Below are positions 54,200-62,897 of a stretch of 64,000 bases of DNA, piece after piece. Source of the DNA: Streptomyces antioxidans (GTDB taxonomy: Bacteria; Actinomycetota; Actinomycetes; Streptomycetales; Streptomycetaceae). Every line of letters begins with the position of its first letter. The stretch's first letter is position 1. The stretch lies in NCBI RefSeq assembly GCF_000968685.2, contig NZ_LAKD02000049.1:62001-126000 (forward strand), written 5' to 3'. Position numbers and translations under genes: made by a program. Under the pieces are notes generated by a model. That model saw nothing but the letters and a program-made list of their open reading frames with translations. It ran no database searches and was not told the DNA's origin.

Positions 54200-54400
54200 T
54201 TCCCCTCCCCGCCCCTCCCCAAAACCGGGACCCCGCCCCAGCCCCCAACCGGGGCTCCGTCCCGGACCTGGGGCTCTGCCCCAGACGCCGGACCCCGGCG
54301 TTCCGCTCCCAGGCCGCGGCTTCGCCGTGTGGCGGGCTTCGTGTGGGCGGTGGGGTCCAGGGGCGGAGCCCTTGGTATCGGGAAGGGGCGGGGAGGGGAA
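54200..54400. repeat. GC-rich intergenic element with 21-bp inverted ends
   Basis: The left end (54200-54221, TTCCCCTCCCCGCCCC...) and the right end (54379-54400) are inverted copies with one indel. The interior contains smaller palindromes such as GGGGCTCTGCCCC and CCGGACCCCGG. The composition resembles dispersed non-coding repeats common in Streptomyces intergenic regions (from memory). No ORF. Confidence 0.6.
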
Positions 54401-54492
54401 AGCACCGGTATGCGGCTCCGCCGCGGCCCCGGTCGTCGGGGCCGCGGCGGGCGGGCGCCGGCTCGTGGTGCCGGGTGGTGCCGGTCGTGCCG

Positions 54493-54498
54493 GACAAT
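54493..54498 (+). promoter_or_regulatory. -10-like box of hemW, leaderless arrangement
   Basis: GACAAT is 6 nt before ATG 54505; no ribosome-binding site is seen between them. Confidence 0.45.
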
Positions 54499-54504
54499 GG
54501 GGGC

Positions 54505-55737
54505 ATGCCTTCCGCACTGCCTGATGGTGAGCCCATGCCCGAGGACGGCGCACTGCCCGCGACCGCTGTGGCGGGGGCGGAGCGGCGGCCGCTGGGGTTC
54601 TATCTGCATGTGCCGTACTGCGCCACTCGCTGCGGCTACTGCGACTTCAACACCTACACCGCCAGTGAGCTGCGCGGTTCCGGCGGCGTGCTCGCCTCGC
54701 GGGACAACTACGCCGAGCAGGTCGTCGAGGAGGTACGGCTGGCGCGGAAGGTGCTGGGGGGCGATCCGAGGGCCGTGGAGACCGTGTTCGTCGGCGGCGG
54801 GACCCCGACCCTGCTCGCGGCGGCCGATCTCGGGCGGATGCTGGGCGCCATCCGGGACGAGTTCGGGCTGGCCGAGGGGGCCGAGGTCACGACCGAGGCC
54901 AATCCGGAGTCGGTCGATCCGCGGTATCTGGCGGAGCTGCGGGAGGCGGGGTTCAACCGGATCTCCTTCGGGATGCAGAGCGCCCGGCAGCACGTCCTGA
55001 AGGTGCTGGACCGTACCCACACCCCGGGGCGGCCCGAGGCGTGCGTGGCCGAGGCACGGGCGGCCGGATTCGGCCATGTGAACCTGGACCTGATCTACGG
55101 GACACCGGGCGAGAGCGACGCGGACTGGCGCGCCTCCCTGGAGGCGGCGCTCGGGGCGGGCCCGGACCATGTGTCGGCGTACGCGCTGATCGTGGAGGAG
55201 GGCACCCAGCTGGCGCGGCGGATCCGGCGCGGCGAGGTGCCGATGACCGACGACGATGTGCACGCGGACCGCTATCTGATCGCCGAGGAGACCCTGTCGG
55301 CCGCCGGGTTCGCCTGGTACGAGGTCTCCAACTGGGCCACCTCGCCCACCGGGCGCTGCCGCCACAACGAGCTGTACTGGCGCGGCGCCGACTGGTGGGG
55401 CGCGGGCCCCGGCGCACACAGCCATGTGGGCGGTGTGCGGTGGTGGAACGTGAAGCACCCCGGGGCGTACGCACAGGCCCTGGGCGAGGGCCGGTCGCCC
55501 GGCGCGGGCCGGGAGCTGCTGTCCGCGGAGGAGCGCCGGGTGGAGCGGATCCTGCTGGAGCTGCGGCTGGCCGAGGGCTGCCCGCTGGAGCTGCTGCGCC
55601 CGGTCGGGGCGGCGGCCGCGGCACGGGCCCTGGAGGACGGCCTGCTGGAGCCGGAGCCGTACGGGCGCGGGCAGGCCGTCCTGACGCTCCGGGGACGGCT
55701 GCTGGCGGACGCGGTGGTGCGGGACCTGGTGGACTGA
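54505..55737 (+). CDS. hemW: Radical SAM heme chaperone HemW
   Basis: This 410-residue protein has GFYLHVPYCATRCGYCDFNTY: the CxxxCxxC cluster followed by the extra CDF feature of HemW rather than HemN. Other segments are VFVGGGTPTLL, TTEANPESVD, RISFGMQSA and WYEVSNWA. HemW is a heme chaperone of the radical SAM superfamily and is often misnamed coproporphyrinogen oxidase. The early ATG pair (54505, 54535) leaves a variable N-terminus; 54505 matches the -10-like box. Confidence 0.93.
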   Translation: MPSALPDGEPMPEDGALPATAVAGAERRPLGFYLHVPYCATRCGYCDFNTYTASELRGSGGVLASRDNYAEQVVEEVRLARKVLGGDPRAVETVFVGGGTPTLLAAADLGRMLGAIRDEFGLAEGAEVTTEANPESVDPRYLAELREAGFNRISFGMQSARQHVLKVLDRTHTPGRPEACVAEARAAGFGHVNLDLIYGTPGESDADWRASLEAALGAGPDHVSAYALIVEEGTQLARRIRRGEVPMTDDDVHADRYLIAEETLSAAGFAWYEVSNWATSPTGRCRHNELYWRGADWWGAGPGAHSHVGGVRWWNVKHPGAYAQALGEGRSPGAGRELLSAEERRVERILLELRLAEGCPLELLRPVGAAAAARALEDGLLEPEPYGRGQAVLTLRGRLLADAVVRDLVD

Positions 55738-55866
55738 GGCGGCGCCCGTCAGGACTGAGGCGGGGGCACGTCAGCCGGTAAGGGCCCGCCAGCCCGTAAG
55801 CGGGAGCCGTTACGGCGGCCGTGCCGCATGCCCCTTACGGAAGCCGTGAGCCCCTTACGGACGTCA
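55738..55866. repeat. CCTTACGG/CCGTAAGG-rich convergent spacer
   Basis: The 129 bp between hemW and the convergent DUF3097 gene contain several GTAAG(G/C) and CCTTACGG elements that can pair with each other (for example GCCCGTAAGCGGG and GCCCCTTACGG). It could act as a weak bidirectional terminator. Confidence 0.5.
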
Positions 55867-56688
55867 TCAGCCCTGTGGGGCCGTCACGAAATCGATCAGC
55901 TCCTCCACCCGGCCCAGGAGCTCCGGCTGGAGGTCCTTGTAGGAGTGGACCGAGGACAGGATCCGCTGCCAGGCGGCCCCGGTGTTCTCCGGCCAGCCCA
56001 GGGCGCGGCAGACGCCCTTCTTCCAGTCCTGGCCGTGCGGCACCGTCGGCCAGGCCGGGATGGACAGCGAGGACGGCTTCACGGCCTCCCAGATGTCGAT
56101 GTAGGGGTGGCCGAGGACCAGCACATGCTCGCCGGTGACCTGTGCGGCGATACGGGACTCCTTGGAGCCCGTCACCAGATGGTCGACGAGGACGCCGAGC
56201 CGGGCGTCCGGGCCGGGGGCGAAGTCGTCGACGATGGCGGGCAGGTCGTCGACCCCCTCCAGGTACTCCACGACGACGCCCTCGATGCGCAGGTCGTCGC
56301 CCCAGACCCGCTCGACCAGCTCCGCGTCATGGCGCCCCTCGACATAGATGCGCCCCGCGCGGGCGACCCTCGCACGCGCGCCCGGAACGGCGATCGATCC
56401 CGAGGCCGTGCGCTGGGGCGCGCCGGGGACCGCCGCACGCGGGCGTACGAGGGTGACGACACGTCCTTCGAGCAGAAAGCCGCGCGGCTCCATGGGGAAG
56501 ACGCGATGTTTGCCGAAGCGGTCCTCCAGAGTGACCGTCGGACCCTGGGCGGTCTTCTCACAGCGGATCACGGCACCACAGAATCCGGTGGTGACCTCCT
56601 CCACGACGAGGTCCGGTTCGGCGGGGACCTCGGGGGCGGGCCGCTGCCGCTTCCAGGGAGGGGTCAGGTCCGGGTCGTACTGTCGCAT
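55867..56688 (-). CDS. DUF3097 protein (Toprim-like)
   Basis: The protein has 273 residues from ATG 56688. The actinobacterial DUF3097 pattern is present: a small N-terminal beta domain (VEEVTTGFCGAVIRCEKTAQGPTVTLEDRFGKHRVFPM). A Toprim-like region follows with GRIYVEGRHDAELVERVWGDDLRIEGVVVEYLEGVDDLP and LGVLVDHLVTGSKE (acidic residues suited to metal binding). The C-terminus is helical. Likely nucleic-acid related, precise role unknown. Confidence 0.85.
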   Translation of the reverse strand: MRQYDPDLTPPWKRQRPAPEVPAEPDLVVEEVTTGFCGAVIRCEKTAQGPTVTLEDRFGKHRVFPMEPRGFLLEGRVVTLVRPRAAVPGAPQRTASGSIAVPGARARVARAGRIYVEGRHDAELVERVWGDDLRIEGVVVEYLEGVDDLPAIVDDFAPGPDARLGVLVDHLVTGSKESRIAAQVTGEHVLVLGHPYIDIWEAVKPSSLSIPAWPTVPHGQDWKKGVCRALGWPENTGAAWQRILSSVHSYKDLQPELLGRVEELIDFVTAPQG

Positions 56689-56695
56689 CCGGATG

Positions 56696-56701
56696 ACGAT
56701 A
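56696..56701 (-). promoter_or_regulatory. -10-like box of the DUF3097 gene
   Basis: On the minus strand TATCGT is 7 nt before ATG 56688, again suggesting a leaderless transcript. Confidence 0.5.
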
Positions 56702-56752
56702 GCGCGCGAAAGCCACCCGCTTCCGCAGGAGCACACAGGCGCACAACCGGGC

Positions 56753-56788
56753 GAAGGACTAGCCGAAGGACTAGCCGAAGGACTAGCC
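56753..56788. repeat. Three perfect 12-bp tandem repeats GAAGGACTAGCC
   Basis: Copies lie at 56753-56764, 56765-56776 and 56777-56788, with a partial fourth (GAA) after. They sit between the DUF3097 promoter region and the stop of the metallo-hydrolase gene. The CTAG tetranucleotide is rare in this DNA. Confidence 0.92.
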
Positions 56789-56806
56789 GAACGGCCAGAG
56801 CGGCGG

Positions 56807-57529
56807 TCAGCCGGACACGCCGAAGCGGGCGGCCAGTTCGTCGCGTTGGGCCCGTACGAAAGCGGCGTCCACGACTGAGCCGTGCCCCGGCACGTACCGG
56901 GCGTCCGCGCCGCCGAGGGCGAGCAGCCGGTCGAGGGCGGCGGGCCAGTGGCCGGGGATCGCGTCGGGCCCGGCCTGGGGCGGGCCGGACTCCTCCACCA
57001 GATCGCCGCAGAAGACCACCTCCGGTCGGCCGGGCACCAGAACGGCCAGATCGTGGGCGGTGTGGCCGGGCCCCACATTGGCCAGCAGCGCCGTACGGCC
57101 GCCGAGGTCGAGGCTGAGCTCCCCGCAGACCAGGTGGTGCGGTGAGGCCAGGTGGTCCACGGCCTCGGTGGCGGCGTCCCGGTCCACTCCGTGGCGGATC
57201 GCGTCCTCGCGCAGCGTCTCCCGCTCCCGGACCAGCCACTCGTCCAGGCCCATCGCCCCGTAGACCTCGCAGCCCGCGAAGGCGGCGGAGCCCAGGACGT
57301 GGTCGAAGTGCGGATGGGTGAGGGCGATCCGGGTGGGGCGGCGGCCGGTCAGCCGGGTGATCCCGGAGCGCAGCCCGGCCCCGGCGCGCAGGGTCGCGCC
57401 GGTGTCCACGACGAGGATGTCGGTCCGGCCGACGACCACGCCGACCGTCTCGTCCCACTGCGGCATCCGACGGCGGGCCACGCCGGGCGCGAGCCGCTCC
57501 CAGCCCGCCTCTTCCCAACACGTCTCCAT
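56807..57529 (-). CDS. Metallo-beta-lactamase-fold hydrolase
   Basis: This 240-residue protein has the zinc motif HPHFDHVLG (HxHxDH), a later H in [14 protein letters not shown], an acidic ligand in [10 protein letters not shown] and a final H in [10 protein letters not shown]. Standard spacing for glyoxalase II-like or lactonase-like hydrolases. It begins at ATG 57529, preceded by a TAGCGT box. It is divergent from hrcA. Substrate unknown. Confidence 0.88.
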   Translation of the reverse strand: METCWEEAGWERLAPGVARRRMPQWDETVGVVVGRTDILVVDTGATLRAGAGLRSGITRLTGRRPTRIALTHPHFDHVLGSAAFAGCEVYGAMGLDEWLVRERETLREDAIRHGVDRDAATEAVDHLASPHHLVCGELSLDLGGRTALLANVGPGHTAHDLAVLVPGRPEVVFCGDLVEESGPPQAGPDAIPGHWPAALDRLLALGGADARYVPGHGSVVDAAFVRAQRDELAARFGVSG

Positions 57530-57535
57530 ACCGCG

Positions 57536-57541
57536 ACGCTA
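57536..57541 (-). promoter_or_regulatory. -10-like box of the metallo-hydrolase gene
   Basis: On the minus strand TAGCGT is followed by 6 nt and the ATG at 57529. Confidence 0.55.
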
Positions 57542-57607
57542 GCTCAATGGAGATGGGGGAGAGTTGCTGCCAACGGCGGCTCTTGCCCTTGCCACCGCAC
57601 CCCGCCG

Positions 57608-57613
57608 TACACT
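57608..57613 (+). promoter_or_regulatory. -10 box of hrcA-dnaJ
   Basis: TACACT at 57608-57613, with TTGCCC at 57583-57588 as a possible -35 (19-bp spacing), places the start of transcription just before the CIRCE operator. Confidence 0.6.
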
Positions 57614-57624
57614 GGCGGAGGGGC

Positions 57625-57653
57625 TCTGGCACTCGTGCCTGGTGAGTGCCAGA
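57625..57653. promoter_or_regulatory. CIRCE operator
   Basis: The perfect inverted repeat TCTGGCACTC-N9-GAGTGCCAGA matches the GCACTC-N9-GAGTGC core of CIRCE, the binding site of HrcA. It lies between the -10 box and hrcA, so HrcA represses its own operon with dnaJ and heat shock relieves it (known mechanism). Confidence 0.95.
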
Positions 57654-57694
57654 CGGACGACCCTGATGAGACCGCTGGACTGGAGGTGCGCGGG

Positions 57695-58711
57695 GTGCTC
57701 AGCGAACGCAGACTCGAGGTGCTGCGTGCCATTGTCCAGGACTATGTGGGGACGGAGGAGCCGGTCGGCTCCAAGGCGCTCACCGAGCGGCACCGGCTGG
57801 GGGTCTCCCCGGCCACGGTGCGTAACGACATGGCCGCTCTGGAGGATGAGGGCTTTATCGCCCAGCCGCATACGAGCGCCGGGCGGATCCCCACGGACAA
57901 GGGCTATCGCCTCTTCGTGGACAGGCTGGCCGGAGTCAAGCCGATGTCCAGCCCGGAGCGGCGGGCCATTCAGAACTTCCTGGACGGTGCGGTCGACCTC
58001 GACGATGTGGTGGGGCGCACGGTCCGGCTGCTGGCGCAGCTGACCCGGCAGGTGGCGGTGGTGCAGTATCCGTCACTGACCCGTTCGACGGTGCGCCATG
58101 TGGAGCTGCTGCCGCTGGCCCCGGCCCGGGTGATGCTGGTGCTGATCACCGACACCGGCCGGGTGGAGCAGCGCATGGTCGACTGCCCCACCCCGGTCAC
58201 CGAGGATTCGCTCGCCGATCTGCGGGCCCGGCTCAACAGCCGGGTCGTGGGGCGGCGTTTCGCGGATGTGCCGCAGTTGGTGCAGGATCTTCCGGAGTCC
58301 TTCGAACAGGAGGACCGGGGGACCGTCTCGATCGTGCTGTCGACCTTGCTCGAGACGCTGGTGGAGGAGACCGAGGAGCGGCTGATGATCGGCGGCACCG
58401 CGAACCTCACGCGTTTCGTGCATGATTTCCCCCTGACGATCCGGCCCGTCCTGGAGGCGCTTGAGGAGCATGTGGTCCTCCTCAAGCTGCTGGGCGAGGC
58501 CAAGGACTCGGGTATGACCGTGCGGATTGGGCATGAGAATGCTCACGAGGGGCTGAACGCCACCTCGGTCGTCGCGGTCGGCTACGGTTCCGGCGACGAG
58601 GCGGTCGCCAAACTCGGCGTGGTCGGACCGACCCGCATGGACTACCCCGGAACGATGGGAGCGGTACGCGCAGTGGCACGTTACGTCGGACAGATCCTGG
58701 CGGAGTCGTAA
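57695..58711 (+). CDS. hrcA: Heat-inducible transcription repressor HrcA
   Basis: The 338-residue protein begins [29 protein letters not shown], the HrcA winged helix, with [36 protein letters not shown]. The C-terminal part includes [44 protein letters not shown] 57695 is chosen because GGAGG lies 8 nt upstream; GTG 57686 is the alternative. The stop abuts the dnaJ GTG (TAAGTG). CIRCE upstream gives autoregulation. Confidence 0.97.
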   Translation: MLSERRLEVLRAIVQDYVGTEEPVGSKALTERHRLGVSPATVRNDMAALEDEGFIAQPHTSAGRIPTDKGYRLFVDRLAGVKPMSSPERRAIQNFLDGAVDLDDVVGRTVRLLAQLTRQVAVVQYPSLTRSTVRHVELLPLAPARVMLVLITDTGRVEQRMVDCPTPVTEDSLADLRARLNSRVVGRRFADVPQLVQDLPESFEQEDRGTVSIVLSTLLETLVEETEERLMIGGTANLTRFVHDFPLTIRPVLEALEEHVVLLKLLGEAKDSGMTVRIGHENAHEGLNATSVVAVGYGSGDEAVAKLGVVGPTRMDYPGTMGAVRAVARYVGQILAES

Positions 58712-59845
58712 GTGGCGACGGACTACTACGCAGTCCTGGGCGTGCCCCGTGATGCCTCGCAGGACCAGATCAAGAAGGCATTCCGGCGGCTCGCCCGCGA
58801 GCTGCATCCGGATGTGAACCCGGACCCGAAGACCCAGGAGCGGTTCAAGGAGATCAACGCCGCTTATGAGGTCCTGTCGGACCCGCAGAAGAAGCAGGTC
58901 TACGACCTGGGCGGGGACCCGAACGCCGGGCCGGGCGGCGGTGGCGCCGGCGGCTTCGGCGCGGGTTTCGGCAACTTCTCCGACATCATGGACGCGTTCT
59001 TCGGCACCGCCTCGCAGCGCGGTCCGCGCTCCAGGACCCGGCGCGGTCAGGACGCGATGATCCGGCTGGACGTGGAGCTCAGCGAGGCCGCGTTCGGGAC
59101 CACCAAGGACATCCAGGTCGACACCGCGGTCGTCTGCACGACGTGCAGCGGCGAGGGCGCGGCGCCGGGTACCTCGGCGCAGACCTGTGACATGTGCCGT
59201 GGCCGCGGTGAGGTCTCCCAGGTGACGCGGTCCTTCCTGGGCCAGGTCATGACCTCGCGGCCGTGCCCCCAGTGCCAGGGCTTCGGCACCGTGGTGCCGA
59301 CCCCGTGCCCGGAGTGCGCGGGCGACGGCCGGATCCGCTCGCGGCGCACCCTTACGGTGAAGATCCCCGCCGGTGTGGACAACGGCACCAGGATCCAGCT
59401 GGCCGGTGAGGGCGAGGTCGGGCCGGGTGGCGGCCCGGCGGGTGACCTGTATGTGGAGATCCATGAGCTCCCGCACCCGGTCTTCCAGCGGCGCGGCGAC
59501 GATATGCACTGCACGGTGACCATCCCGATGACCGCGGCGGCGCTGGGCACCAAGGTGCCGCTGGAGACGCTGGACGGCCTGGAGGAGATCGACATCCGGC
59601 CCGGCACCCAGTCCGGCCAGTCGGTCCCGCTGCACCAGCGCGGCATCACCCATCTGCGGGGCGGCGGCCGGGGTGACCTGATCGTGCACGTCGAGGTGAC
59701 CACCCCGACCAAGCTGGACCCGGAGCAGGAGGAGCTGCTGCGGCGGCTGTCCAAGCTGCGCGGCGAGGAGCGCCCGACCGGCGAATTCAAGCCGGGGCAG
59801 CAAGGGCTGTTCTCGCGGTTGAAGGATGCGTTCAACGGGCGGTAG
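58712..59845 (+). CDS. dnaJ: Chaperone DnaJ (DnaJ2 type)
   Basis: This 377-residue DnaJ has an N-terminal J domain with HPDVN, a Gly-rich linker, and four zinc repeats [24 protein letters not shown] and CPECAGDG (about residues 143-210). A C-terminal substrate-binding domain follows. It is the hrcA-linked copy; streptomycetes carry another dnaJ in the dnaK operon. It starts directly at the hrcA stop. An 81-bp segment covering its last 19 codons, including the stop, and downstream DNA is duplicated just after it. Confidence 0.97.
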   Translation: MATDYYAVLGVPRDASQDQIKKAFRRLARELHPDVNPDPKTQERFKEINAAYEVLSDPQKKQVYDLGGDPNAGPGGGGAGGFGAGFGNFSDIMDAFFGTASQRGPRSRTRRGQDAMIRLDVELSEAAFGTTKDIQVDTAVVCTTCSGEGAAPGTSAQTCDMCRGRGEVSQVTRSFLGQVMTSRPCPQCQGFGTVVPTPCPECAGDGRIRSRRTLTVKIPAGVDNGTRIQLAGEGEVGPGGGPAGDLYVEIHELPHPVFQRRGDDMHCTVTIPMTAAALGTKVPLETLDGLEEIDIRPGTQSGQSVPLHQRGITHLRGGGRGDLIVHVEVTTPTKLDPEQEELLRRLSKLRGEERPTGEFKPGQQGLFSRLKDAFNGR

Positions 59846-59970
59846 GCGCTTCGGCCGGGGGTACGGGGGTTGCCCCCGGGAAGGCGCTGCAAGCCGGGGC
59901 AGCAAGGGCTGTTCTCGCGGTTGAAGGATGCGTTCAACGGGCGGTAGGCGCTTCGGCCGGGGGTACGGGG
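59788..59970. repeat. dnaJ: 81-bp direct duplication across the dnaJ stop
   Basis: Positions 59788-59868 and 59890-59970 are identical over 81 bp, separated by 21 bp. The first copy is the dnaJ 3' end with its TAG stop; the second is a non-translated remnant. Confidence 0.95.
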
Positions 59971-60019
59971 CCCGCGGCGGCGCCGCCGGTGCGGTGGTGA
60001 GCCGGTGCGGGGGGCATGA

Positions 60020-60025
60020 CACGAT
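60020..60025 (+). promoter_or_regulatory. -10-like box of the nitronate monooxygenase gene
   Basis: CACGAT is 6 nt before ATG 60032 and argues for ATG 60032 rather than the GTG at 60026. Confidence 0.4.
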
Positions 60026-60031
60026 GTGGCC

Positions 60032-61123
60032 ATGTCCTCCGCGCTGACCGATCTTTACCGGTATCCGATCGTGCAGGCGCCGATGGCGGGTGGAGCCTCC
60101 TGCCCGCAGCTCGCCGCCACTGTCTCCGAGGCCGGTGGCCTCGGTTTCCTCGCCGCCGGCTACAAGACGCCGGAGGCCATGTACCAGGAGATCAAACAGC
60201 TGCGGGGGCTGACCGACCAGCCTTACGGCGTCAATCTGTTCATGCCGCAGCCGCCCAATCCGGACCCGGCCGCCGTCGCCGCCTACGGCGAACGGCTCAT
60301 GGGCGAGGCGGCCTGGTACGAGACCTCGCTGGGCGACCCGGAGTCGGGCTCGGACGACGCGTACGACGCCAAGCTCGCCGTGCTCCTCGACAACCCCGTT
60401 CCGGTCGTCTCGTTCACCTTCGGCTGCCCGACCCGTGCCGTCCTCGACGCGCTCGCCAAAGTCGGCACCCGTACGGTCGTCACCGTGACCTCGCCCGTCG
60501 AGGCACAGACCGCCCAGTGGGCGGGCGCCGACGCGGTCTGTGTGCAGGGCGTGGAGGCGGGCGGCCACCAGGGCACGTACAGCAATGACCCGGCCGCGGA
60601 CGGGATGGGCGTCGGGCTCGGGCTGCTGTCGCTGATCACGCTGGTCCGTGAGTACGTCCAGATCCCGATCATCGCGGCGGGCGGGATCATGCGCGGTTCG
60701 CAGATCGCCGCCGCGCTGGCCGCGGGCGCGGCCGCGGCCCAGTTGGGCACCGCGTTCCTGGTGTGCCCCGAGTCCGGGGCGAACGCCCTGCATAAGCAGG
60801 CGATGACGGATCCGCTGTTCGGCCGCACCGAGCTGACCCGCGCCTTCTCCGGGCGCCCGGCCCGGGGCCTGGTCAACCGCTTCATGCGCGAGCACGCGCC
60901 GTACGCGCCCGCCGCCTATCCCCAGCTGCACCACATGACATCCGGCCTCCGTAAGGCGGCCGCCAAGGCGGGCGACCCCCAGGGGATGGCGCTGTGGGCG
61001 GGGCAGGGCCACCGGCTGGCGCGTGACCTGCCCGCCGGGCGGCTGGTGGAGACGCTCGCGGTGGAACTCGACGCGACACGGGCCGCGTTGGGCTTCCAGC
61101 GTCAGCGGGGCGTGGTGTCGTGA
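60032..61123 (+). CDS. Nitronate monooxygenase (2-nitropropane dioxygenase family)
   Basis: This 363-residue TIM-barrel FMN enzyme begins LTDLYRYPIVQAPMAGGASCPQLAATVSEAGGLGFLAAGYK. It has FTFGCPTRAVLDAL, VCVQGVEAGGHQGTY (the active-site His) and IIAAGGIMRGSQIAAALAAGAAAAQLGTAFLVCPESGA (FMN phosphate site). The enzymes oxidise alkyl nitronates. The stop overlaps the rsmE GTG (GTGA), suggesting translational coupling of these unrelated functions. Confidence 0.93.
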   Translation: MSSALTDLYRYPIVQAPMAGGASCPQLAATVSEAGGLGFLAAGYKTPEAMYQEIKQLRGLTDQPYGVNLFMPQPPNPDPAAVAAYGERLMGEAAWYETSLGDPESGSDDAYDAKLAVLLDNPVPVVSFTFGCPTRAVLDALAKVGTRTVVTVTSPVEAQTAQWAGADAVCVQGVEAGGHQGTYSNDPAADGMGVGLGLLSLITLVREYVQIPIIAAGGIMRGSQIAAALAAGAAAAQLGTAFLVCPESGANALHKQAMTDPLFGRTELTRAFSGRPARGLVNRFMREHAPYAPAAYPQLHHMTSGLRKAAAKAGDPQGMALWAGQGHRLARDLPAGRLVETLAVELDATRAALGFQRQRGVVS

Positions 61124-61863
61124 CCGCCCCGGTGTTCGTCGCCGAATCCCTGGCGGGGGCGGCCGCGGGAGCCCGGGTCCTGCTGGAGGGCCCCGAGGGG
61201 CGCCACGCGGTGTCCGTAAGGCGGCTGCGCATCGGTGAGCCCGTGGTGCTGACGGACGGTCACGGTACGGGCGTCCAGGGCACCGTGACGGCCGTCGAGG
61301 GCAAGGACCGGCTGGAGGTCGCGGTGGACGAGGTGCGCCGGGAGACCGCCCCGGACCCGAGGATCACCGTCGTCCAGGCGCTGCCCAAGGGCGACCGGGG
61401 CGAGCTGGCGGTGGAGACCATGACGGAGACCGGCGTGGACGCCGTCGTGCCGTGGTCGGCCGCCCGCTGCATCACCCAGTGGAAGGGCGAGCGCGGCCTT
61501 AAGGCGCTCGGCAAATGGCGGTCGGCCGCCCGCGAGGCGGGCAAGCAGTCACGTCGGCTGACCTTCCCCGAGGTCACGGACCTGATGACGACCCGGCAGG
61601 TCGCCGGGCTGCTCGCCGGAGCCGCGTTCGCTGCCGTGCTCCACGAGCAGGGCGGGGAACCGCTCGCGACGGCCCAACTGCCCGCTAGTGGCGAGATCGT
61701 GCTGGTCATCGGGCCCGAAGGGAGTGTGTCCCCCGAGGAGTTGGCGGCCTTCGCCGAGGCGGGCGCGCGGCCGTACCTGCTGGGCCCGAGCGTGCTGCGC
61801 ACCTCCACGGCGGGAACGGCGGCCACCGCGCTACTGCTCGGCCGCACCGGCCGCTGGGGGTGA
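61120..61863 (+). CDS. rsmE: 16S rRNA (uracil1498-N3)-methyltransferase RsmE
   Basis: The 247-residue SPOUT methyltransferase has an N-terminal PUA-like domain (GPEGRHAVSVRRLRIGEPVVLTDGHG). The knot region has VLVIGPEGSVSPEELAAFAEAGARPYLLGPSVLRTSTAGTAA, the SAM-binding signature. It methylates U1498 in 16S rRNA. It overlaps the nitronate monooxygenase gene by 4 bp. Confidence 0.95.
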   Translation: MTAPVFVAESLAGAAAGARVLLEGPEGRHAVSVRRLRIGEPVVLTDGHGTGVQGTVTAVEGKDRLEVAVDEVRRETAPDPRITVVQALPKGDRGELAVETMTETGVDAVVPWSAARCITQWKGERGLKALGKWRSAAREAGKQSRRLTFPEVTDLMTTRQVAGLLAGAAFAAVLHEQGGEPLATAQLPASGEIVLVIGPEGSVSPEELAAFAEAGARPYLLGPSVLRTSTAGTAATALLLGRTGRWG

Positions 61864-61986
61864 AAGGCCCTTCCGGGGACTCCTCCGGGGACTCCTCGGG
61901 TCCTCGCCGGGGGCCCCGCCGGGTATGTCCGCAGCTGGCCGAGGACGGCCTTCCGGTTCGCGCCGGCCGATGGGAACCTACCCGCT

Positions 61987-62820
61987 ATGGGGGTATGGAG
62001 CCAGGCAAGGCGGATATGGCGGACATGGCGGGCACGGCAGGCACGACGGGCACACCAGACGGGACGGACACGGCGGGGGCGGGCGCTTCTCGCCCTCGCG
62101 GTCGTCGGCGCCGCGGCGGTCGCCGTGACGGCATGTGAGCCGACGGGCGGCGGCATCAGCTCCGTGACGGTCGCGATCACCACGGACCAGGTCGCCACCG
62201 AGGCGCTGGAGCGGGGCGGTGTCGGCGTCCGCTGGATGAGCTGCAACGCCGAGTTCAAGCACGGCCGTACGGCGGGTGCCGCTTCGCCCTCGCGGAGCGA
62301 GCGGGCCGGGGAGACCGACGCACGGGTGGACTGCCACGGCAGGACCGACAATGACAGGGACGTCAGGGTCAGGGGCCGGGTCACCTACGTCCGGGAGGAC
62401 CACTGCGTCCGGGGCGACTTGACCGGCCAGGTGGACGGCCGGAAGGTCTTCGAGGCGACGGTGATCGGGGAGTGCCAGGGCGGCGGCCCGGACTCCGGGA
62501 GCCCCCGGCCGACCCGCAGCCGCCCTTGGGAGCACCGGACCACGCAGGCCCCTGAACCGACCCGCGGCCACCCCTGGGAGCACCGTACGACCGAGGCCCC
62601 CGAGCCGACCCATAGCCGCCCTTGGGAGCACCGGACCACGGAGCCCCCCGAGCCGACCCGCGGCCACCCCCAGGAGCATCCGACCACCGGGGGCGGCGCC
62701 GACCAGGGCGGCGCCGATCAGGTCGGTGCCGATCAGGTCGGTGCCGATCAGGTCGGTGCCGACGACGGCGCCGGTAACGACGGTAAGGGCGGCACCGGGG
62801 GCGGCGGCCACAGCGAATAG
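61987..62820 (+). CDS. Putative lipoprotein with repeat-rich C-terminus
   Basis: This 277-residue protein has a very Arg/Trp-rich n-region, a hydrophobic stretch (LLALAVVGAAAVAVTAC) and a lipobox-like VTAC at about residues 46-49. A roughly 100-residue domain with a few Cys follows (MSCNAEF, VDCHGR, DHCVRG, IGECQG), resembling a small DUF4333-like domain (tentative). The C-terminus is repeats: four units of about 20 residues with EHRTT and EPTR, then GADQ(V/G) repeated. Confidence 0.65.
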   Translation: MGVWSQARRIWRTWRARQARRAHQTGRTRRGRALLALAVVGAAAVAVTACEPTGGGISSVTVAITTDQVATEALERGGVGVRWMSCNAEFKHGRTAGAASPSRSERAGETDARVDCHGRTDNDRDVRVRGRVTYVREDHCVRGDLTGQVDGRKVFEATVIGECQGGGPDSGSPRPTRSRPWEHRTTQAPEPTRGHPWEHRTTEAPEPTHSRPWEHRTTEPPEPTRGHPQEHPTTGGGADQGGADQVGADQVGADQVGADDGAGNDGKGGTGGGGHSE

Positions 62821-62897
62821 CCCGCCATCGCTTCCGTGGGCAGGCCCTCCCGGTACCATCCGGACCGTACGTGCCGACGATCCGTGAGGAGCCACCG

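Larger units (their letters stand above)
54138..54504. other. 367-bp intergenic region with inverted-repeat element
   Basis: No gene is seen between the phosphatase gene and hemW. Most of the space is filled by the element at 54200-54400. The hemW -10-like box lies at the right end. Confidence 0.7.

Noticed and set aside
52086-54536. Minus-strand 800-codon frame opposite the PP2C phosphatase gene
   Set aside because: Shadow frame rich in Gly/Arg/Pro/His without any domain; the plus strand has HATPase, GAF and SpoIIE motifs.
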